NCBI GenBank assembly: GCA_030601665.1
Contig: JAUWBP010000028.1
Coordinates: 1-9,797, forward strand
DNA from: Hadesarchaea archaeon
GTDB taxonomy: Archaea > Hadarchaeota > Hadarchaeia > Hadarchaeales > Hadarchaeaceae
Reading direction: 5' to 3'
DNA: 9,797 nucleotides
Shown: positions 5,791 to 9,797 of the stretch, piece by piece
Position numbering within the stretch: position 1 is the first letter of the stretch
Layout: the number at the start of each line of letters is the position of its first letter
Position numbers and translations under genes: made by a program
Notes under the pieces: model-generated
What the model was told of the DNA's origin: nothing
Database searches by the model: none
Seen by the model: only the letters and a program-made list of their open reading frames with translations

Positions 5791-5803
5791 CTTAATTTTT
5801 TAG
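5791..5803 (+). promoter_or_regulatory. T-rich block: glyS TATA box and/or terminator of the CBS gene
   Basis: CTTAATTTTTTAG lies just after the CBS-gene stop codon and about 30 bp ahead of the glyS start. It could serve as a TATA element for glyS, as a T-tract terminator for the upstream gene, or as both. Confidence 0.4.
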
Positions 5804-5829
5804 GGTTCTAAAACGCTTCCAATTGCGGT

Positions 5830-7368
5830 GTGGCGGTGGCCAAAAAGCACGAAGAAGTTATGGAGCTTGCTAAACGGCGCGGGTTCATCTGGCCTTCCTT
5901 TGAGATCTATGGCGGTGTGGCAGGTTTCTACGATTTTGGGCCGCTTGGAGCACTCCTAAAAAATAAGATTATCCAGAAGTGGCGCGAGTTTTACGTGGTT
6001 CGAGAAGGATTCTTCGAGATAGATTCGCCGAGCATTGTGCCCGAGGAGGTCCTGAGGGCGAGCGGGCATGTCGACCACTTCGTCGATGCAATGGTTGAGT
6101 GTCAGAAGTGTAGGTCAGCTTTCAGGGTCGTGGACTTGGTGCTCGAACAGACAGGTAAGGGCATCGAGGGGATGTCGAAGGAGGAGATGGATCGGTTCGT
6201 TAAGGAACACAAAGTGCGCTGCTCAGACTGTGGAGGCGAGCTGGGAAAAATTTTTGATTTCAACGCGATGTTTCGAACGGCGATCGGGCCGGGGAGCCAG
6301 CGCGTGGGTTACCTGAGGCCCGAGACCGCACAGGGAATTTTCATCGATTTCAAACGGCTCCAGCGCTACGCGCGGGGAAAGCTGCCTTTTGGGGTGGTGC
6401 AGATCGGCAAGGGCTATCGTAACGAAATCTCCCCGCGTCAGGGTATCATAAGGCTTCGCGAGTTCACGATGGCAGAGGCTGAGGTCTTCTTCGACCCCGA
6501 GGACCCACACCACCCACGGTTTTCCGAGATGGCTGGGGAGCAACTCAGGCTCTGGCGGGCGTGCGATCAGATCAAGGACAGGGAGCAGTTAACCGAGACG
6601 ACGGTCGAGCAGGCGGTCGAGCGGAAGGTGGTATGCAACGAGCTCATGGCCTACTATCTCGCGCTCACCAAGCGCTTTTTGATAGACCTGGGCATCCCAA
6701 ACGGGGTGATTCGCTTCAGGGAGCAAACCCCCGGGCAACGGGCCCATTATTCGAGCGAAACTTGGGATGCCGAGGTTTCGACTGAGCGGTTCGGCTGGGT
6801 TGAGGTCGCCGGGCTTGCCTACCGCACGGATTACGACCTCTCTCGCCACGCCCAGTTCAGCAAGGAGGACATGACGATATTTTCCGCGGATAAAAAGCGA
6901 AAGGTGCTCTGTCATGTGGTAGAGCCCTCCTACGGGATTGATCGTCCATTTTACTGCTTGCTCGAGCACTCGTACGTGTCGGAGAAGGAGCGCAAGTACC
7001 TCCGGCTTAAGAAGGAGCTGGCCCCGATCGAGGTCGGCGTTTTCCCCTTGCTTAACCGCGCTGGCATGCCCGAGAAGGCCCGGGAGGTGCTCGAAGGTTT
7101 GAAGTCAAGGGGGTTCATGGTGGAGTACGATGACGCCGGTTCCATCGGGCGCCGTTACGCGCGCGCCGACGAGGTGGGCACACCCTACTGTGTCACGATC
7201 GACCATCGAACGCTCGAGGAAGACACGTTGACGGTCAGAGATCGGGATGCGACGAGTCAAGTCAGGGTTAAAATCGAGGAACTCCCCCGAGTGCTGCGCT
7301 CGCTGTTGTGCGATGAGATTCCCTTCTCGGAAGCGGGCGAGCCGGTTAAAAAACGAAGTGAATCATGA
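5830..7368 (+). CDS. glyS: Glycyl-tRNA synthetase (archaeal/eukaryal alpha2 type)
   Basis: This 512-residue class II synthetase attaches glycine to tRNA-Gly in the cytoplasm. The N-terminus (RRGFIWPSFEIYGGVAGFYD) is that of the alpha2 enzyme. Motif 2 is YRNEISPRQGIIRLREF, with R197 for ATP/aminoacyl-adenylate binding. Motif 3 is EPSYGIDRPF, with R372. Two cysteine pairs (C91xxC94 and C131xxC134) flank an insertion and could bind zinc. The C-terminal anticodon-binding domain starts near LAPIEVGVFPL and includes the signature GSIGRRYARADEVGTPYCVT. The protein is shorter than many archaeal versions (about 570), but all core motifs are present. Translation begins at a GTG. A second in-frame GTG at 5836 has GCGGTG five bases upstream and is an equally good start. 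The last 23 bp overlap the end of the opposite-strand transporter gene. Confidence 0.96.
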   Translation: MAVAKKHEEVMELAKRRGFIWPSFEIYGGVAGFYDFGPLGALLKNKIIQKWREFYVVREGFFEIDSPSIVPEEVLRASGHVDHFVDAMVECQKCRSAFRVVDLVLEQTGKGIEGMSKEEMDRFVKEHKVRCSDCGGELGKIFDFNAMFRTAIGPGSQRVGYLRPETAQGIFIDFKRLQRYARGKLPFGVVQIGKGYRNEISPRQGIIRLREFTMAEAEVFFDPEDPHHPRFSEMAGEQLRLWRACDQIKDREQLTETTVEQAVERKVVCNELMAYYLALTKRFLIDLGIPNGVIRFREQTPGQRAHYSSETWDAEVSTERFGWVEVAGLAYRTDYDLSRHAQFSKEDMTIFSADKKRKVLCHVVEPSYGIDRPFYCLLEHSYVSEKERKYLRLKKELAPIEVGVFPLLNRAGMPEKAREVLEGLKSRGFMVEYDDAGSIGRRYARADEVGTPYCVTIDHRTLEEDTLTVRDRDATSQVRVKIEELPRVLRSLLCDEIPFSEAGEPVKKRSES

Positions 7369-8299
7369 TGGGCAGCGCCACGAAAAGGGAGAAGAGAGTG
7401 AGGTAGAACACCATCGCCCCGTAGAGCTCGAGGTCCAGCTTGAAATTGTAGGCTAGGAAGAAGTTGAAGACGGCTGGCGGCATCATCGCTTGAATGAGCG
7501 AGGGCTTGGGCGAGATGTCGGTGGCCACGCTCAACCCGACCATCCCTATCAACGCCAAGACCACGAGCGGGCAGACCAAGAACCTTATCGCGCCCACGGT
7601 CGCCAGCTTCGACAAGTACTTGCGGGGGTTGACGATGGGCATTTGGTAGCCGACGAACAGGAGCATCATGGCGAAGAATGGCTTGGCGAGGTAAACGTCA
7701 AATGTATTCCGTGCCACATCCCACAAGTGAGCATGAAAACCGACGAAGAGCAGCGCCGTTATGAGCGCCATGGTTGCGGGAAAAATGAGCACATTTTCTA
7801 GCACGAACCGCAGGCTTACGCGTCGATTGCCAGCGGACGACGCGAGAGCCACCCCAAGGACCAAGTGTGGAATCCCTATCGACACCGCGTAAAGGCTCGC
7901 GGGTCCCAAACCCCCAATTCCGACCAGGGCGTATACCATGGGAAGGCCGAGGTAGGTGACGTTCATGAATGAGGAGTTCAAGGTGACCGCGATGGTCGTT
8001 TTTCGGTCGTGGCGCATGAGGGTCGAGAGCCCCCCCGCCAGCACGAAACAAACGCCCAACCCCACGAAGGCAAAAACTGCTGCGTTGCTGAACCCTAAAA
8101 TCTGGTCTAGGCTGTAGCGGGCTATCGAGACGAAGACCACGGTCGGCAGTATCACCCAGAGGATCCCCACGTTGAGGAGGCGGAATGCGGGCTTCGTGAT
8201 GGGTTCTAGAATTTTGATGTGTCGTATGGCGACTCCGGCCATGATGAGCCCAAACGCGTAGAGGGCGGGCGTTAAGTAATCTCCCGGCGTGGGCTTCAC
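7346..8299 (-). CDS. AEC-family (auxin efflux carrier-like) membrane transporter
   Basis: This is a 317-residue hydrophobic protein with about ten membrane segments (roughly 9-26, 42-60, 70-92, 103-123, 130-153, 165-187, 203-222, 233-258, 265-285 and 292-315). AEC signatures are visible in both halves: NSSFMNVTYLGLPMV at 108-122, and AMMPPAVFNFFLAYNF at 271-286, where the Asn and Pro residues mark the broken helices. AEC proteins carry organic anions such as malate and, in some bacteria, amino acids. The substrate here is not known. It starts at GTG 8299, 11 bp after the stop of the aminotransferase gene, so the two are almost certainly co-transcribed, with transporter translation possibly coupled. 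No clear ribosome-binding site precedes the GTG. The 3' end overlaps glyS by 23 bp, tail to tail. Confidence 0.9.
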   Translation of the reverse strand: MKPTPGDYLTPALYAFGLIMAGVAIRHIKILEPITKPAFRLLNVGILWVILPTVVFVSIARYSLDQILGFSNAAVFAFVGLGVCFVLAGGLSTLMRHDRKTTIAVTLNSSFMNVTYLGLPMVYALVGIGGLGPASLYAVSIGIPHLVLGVALASSAGNRRVSLRFVLENVLIFPATMALITALLFVGFHAHLWDVARNTFDVYLAKPFFAMMLLFVGYQMPIVNPRKYLSKLATVGAIRFLVCPLVVLALIGMVGLSVATDISPKPSLIQAMMPPAVFNFFLAYNFKLDLELYGAMVFYLTLFSLFVALPIMIHFVF

Positions 8300-8310
8300 C
8301 AGCTAAGTGT

Positions 8311-9636
8311 TTACTTAATCTCCTTCAAAGCTTGCTCGAGTATCTCCAATCCGACATCAGCTTGTTCACGCGTTAGGATGAGCGGCGGGGCAAGCCGTAG
8401 CGAGGACACCCCGGCGCCGAGGAGCACGAGCCCGCGTTCGAAGGATTTCGTCATGAGTTTATCCCTTTCAGCCGTTGCTGGCTCCTTCGTCCCCCTGTCC
8501 TTGACAATCTCGACGCCGATCATCATGCCTTTGCCCCGGACATCACCAATCAGCTCGTATCTTTCGGCGAGCTCCTTGAGCCTCTTGAGCAGGTACCCAC
8601 CAACCTCGGCGGCATTTTCGGTGAGCCGATCGGTTTTGAGTATATCCAGCGTGGCGAGTGCTGCCGAACATCCGACCGGGCTCCCGCCCATCGTGTTCTC
8701 ATGGGCTCCGGGCTCCCAGTCCATGAGCTCTGCTCGCGAGACGGTCGCGCCGAACGGCAGGCCGCCGGCTATCCCCTTCCCTATCATCACGATATCCGGT
8801 TCGACCCCCCAGTGCTCGCACGCGAACCACTTGCCCGTGCGGCAGAGGCCAGACTGGATTTCATCCGCCACGAAAATTATGTTGTTCTCCCTGCAGAGCT
8901 TTGCGAGGGCCTGCAGGTATCCATCGGGAGGAACTATGTAGCCGCCGGCACCCTGAACTGGTTCGACGACCATGCAAGCCAGGTCATCTGGCGGAATCAC
9001 CTTCTTTAACATTATTTTCTCGATGTAGTCGACACACCACAACCCGCAATCGGGATAGGTCTGCTTGAAGGCGCAGCGATAGCAGTAAGCGTATGGCACG
9101 TGGAAAACCCCCTGCATCATCCCCTTGAAGTGGCGGCGCGAGGCAAGGTTTGTGGTCGTGAGCTGGAGGGAACCCATCGTTCGCCCGTGAAAGCCCCCGA
9201 TGAAGGCGAGCACGTAGAAATTGCGGGTATGCCACTGAGCGATCTTAAGGGCGGCTTCAACGGCCTCCGTGCCCGAGTTCGAGAAGAATACTCGCTTCTT
9301 GAAATTGCCCGGCGTTATCTCGAACAACCTCTCCGCGAGCTCCACCTGAGGGAGCGTGTAGAAATCGCAGCTGTTGATGAAAATGAGTTCGTCCGTCTGC
9401 TTCTTGATCGCATCCACCACCTTGGGATGACGATGTCCAACATTTGTCACGCCGATGCCCGAGCTCAAGTCCAAGAAGACGTTTCCGTCGACATCTTTCA
9501 CCCACACCCCGTCCGCCTCGACACCCACGAGGGGAGCGGTGCGCGTCAGCGAGGGCGAGATCACCGCGTGGTCCCGCTTGATCAACGCTCTCGCATTTGG
9601 GCCCGGCGGCGTCGTTACTATCCTCGGTTTTTTCAT
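8311..9636 (-). CDS. Class III PLP-dependent aminotransferase (4-aminobutyrate/ornithine aminotransferase or amino-acid racemase group)
   Basis: The protein has 441 residues from the ATG at 9636 (numbering here counts from a GTG at 9645). The PLP-enzyme motifs are complete: SGTEAVEAALK at 124-134 binds the cofactor phosphate, GGFHGRT is at 150-156, DEIQSGLCRTG at 261-271 and the Schiff-base lysine K290 is in IGKGIAGG. The N-terminal pattern (PPGPNARALIKRD) and overall layout match the thermococcal group. That group includes ornithine/lysine aminotransferases and fold-type I amino-acid racemases, so transaminase or racemase activity is open. A cysteine cluster, CYRCAFKQTYPDCGLWC (C188, C191, C200, C204), sits in the middle. 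The ATG is preferred because GGGAG lies just upstream. It is the first gene of a two-gene unit with the AEC transporter, with a TATA box near 9694-9701. Confidence 0.92.
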   Translation of the reverse strand: MKKPRIVTTPPGPNARALIKRDHAVISPSLTRTAPLVGVEADGVWVKDVDGNVFLDLSSGIGVTNVGHRHPKVVDAIKKQTDELIFINSCDFYTLPQVELAERLFEITPGNFKKRVFFSNSGTEAVEAALKIAQWHTRNFYVLAFIGGFHGRTMGSLQLTTTNLASRRHFKGMMQGVFHVPYAYCYRCAFKQTYPDCGLWCVDYIEKIMLKKVIPPDDLACMVVEPVQGAGGYIVPPDGYLQALAKLCRENNIIFVADEIQSGLCRTGKWFACEHWGVEPDIVMIGKGIAGGLPFGATVSRAELMDWEPGAHENTMGGSPVGCSAALATLDILKTDRLTENAAEVGGYLLKRLKELAERYELIGDVRGKGMMIGVEIVKDRGTKEPATAERDKLMTKSFERGLVLLGAGVSSLRLAPPLILTREQADVGLEILEQALKEIK

Positions 9637-9693
9637 TTCTCCCACTCCATCATCCCCCTATCCTCGTCGTGCTTTGCAATCGGCTTTAGGGTT

Positions 9694-9701
9694 GATAAAT
9701 T
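9694..9701 (-). promoter_or_regulatory. TATA box of the aminotransferase-AEC operon
   Basis: On the minus strand, AATTTATC follows an A-run about 60 bp ahead of the ATG at 9636. A start about 25 nt downstream would fall near 9672, leaving a leader of about 36 nt that carries the purine-rich GGAGTGGGAG ribosome-binding region. Confidence 0.5.
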
Positions 9702-9761
9702 TTTTTGTCGCAAAAACTCCCTTGATGTTGTTTTAAAAATATATTTTAGAGTATAGATAAA

Positions 9762-9797
9762 CTTAAATAGATATAATGTAGTATACATTTTAGGAGA
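9762..9797 (+). promoter_or_regulatory. Probable promoter and ribosome-binding site of a + strand gene beyond the window
   Basis: The last 80 bases are very AT-rich. CTTAAATAG at 9762-9770 resembles a TATA box. AATGTA-GTA-TACATT (9775-9789) is an inverted repeat that could be an operator. The window closes in TAGGAGA (9791-9797), a good Shine-Dalgarno sequence. No start codon is inside the window. The leftward aminotransferase gene would then be divergent from this unseen gene. Confidence 0.4.

Noticed and set aside
9100..9756. A 218-codon plus-strand open frame opposite the aminotransferase gene
   Set aside because: It has no motifs, it covers well-conserved PLP-enzyme coding sequence, and it runs through the promoter region.

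Overview
The window is densely packed archaeal chromosomal DNA, about one gene per kilobase. The evidence for an archaeon is a Sec61-beta subunit, an archaeal/eukaryal-type single-chain glycyl-tRNA synthetase, the rRNA-modifying enzyme Tsr3, a PIN-domain ATPase of the archaeal COG1855 type, TATA-like boxes ahead of most genes and GGTG/GAGG ribosome-binding sites. The gene set fits a euryarchaeon or a related lineage. I cannot name the species.

Layout, left to right. Positions 1-148 hold the last 48 codons of an HtpX-type membrane protease (+). It meets Sec61-beta (145-318, -) tail to tail. Both stop codons share the tetranucleotide CTAG. A TATA-rich, two-way promoter region follows (404-421). 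Next is a solo TnpB-type RNA-guided nuclease gene (503-1693, +), with a probable left-end hairpin (426-474) and a right-end omega-RNA signature closing near 1707. The COG1855 PIN-ATPase (1769-3178, +) lies just downstream with its own TATA box. It converges on tsr3 (3193-3705, -).

A 67-bp divergent promoter region separates tsr3 from a metal-dependent amidohydrolase (3773-4879, +). This is followed by a four-CBS-domain protein (4949-5785, +) and glyS (5830-7368, +). glyS overlaps the end of an AEC-family transporter by 23 bp. That transporter (7346-8299, -) forms a two-gene operon with an upstream class III aminotransferase (8311-9636, -). The last 150 bases are AT-rich and look like back-to-back promoters. 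The window ends in a purine-rich AGGAGA that could be the ribosome-binding site of a + strand gene just outside.

Most genes are housekeeping: protein translocation and quality control, rRNA modification and tRNA charging. The aminotransferase/AEC pair looks like an amino-acid conversion and transport unit. Two things stand out. The TnpB element looks catalytically intact, with a readable omega-RNA end and guide. The COG1855 protein has lost three of the four expected acidic residues of its PIN nuclease site, and also its C-terminal KH domain, while its ATPase core looks intact.
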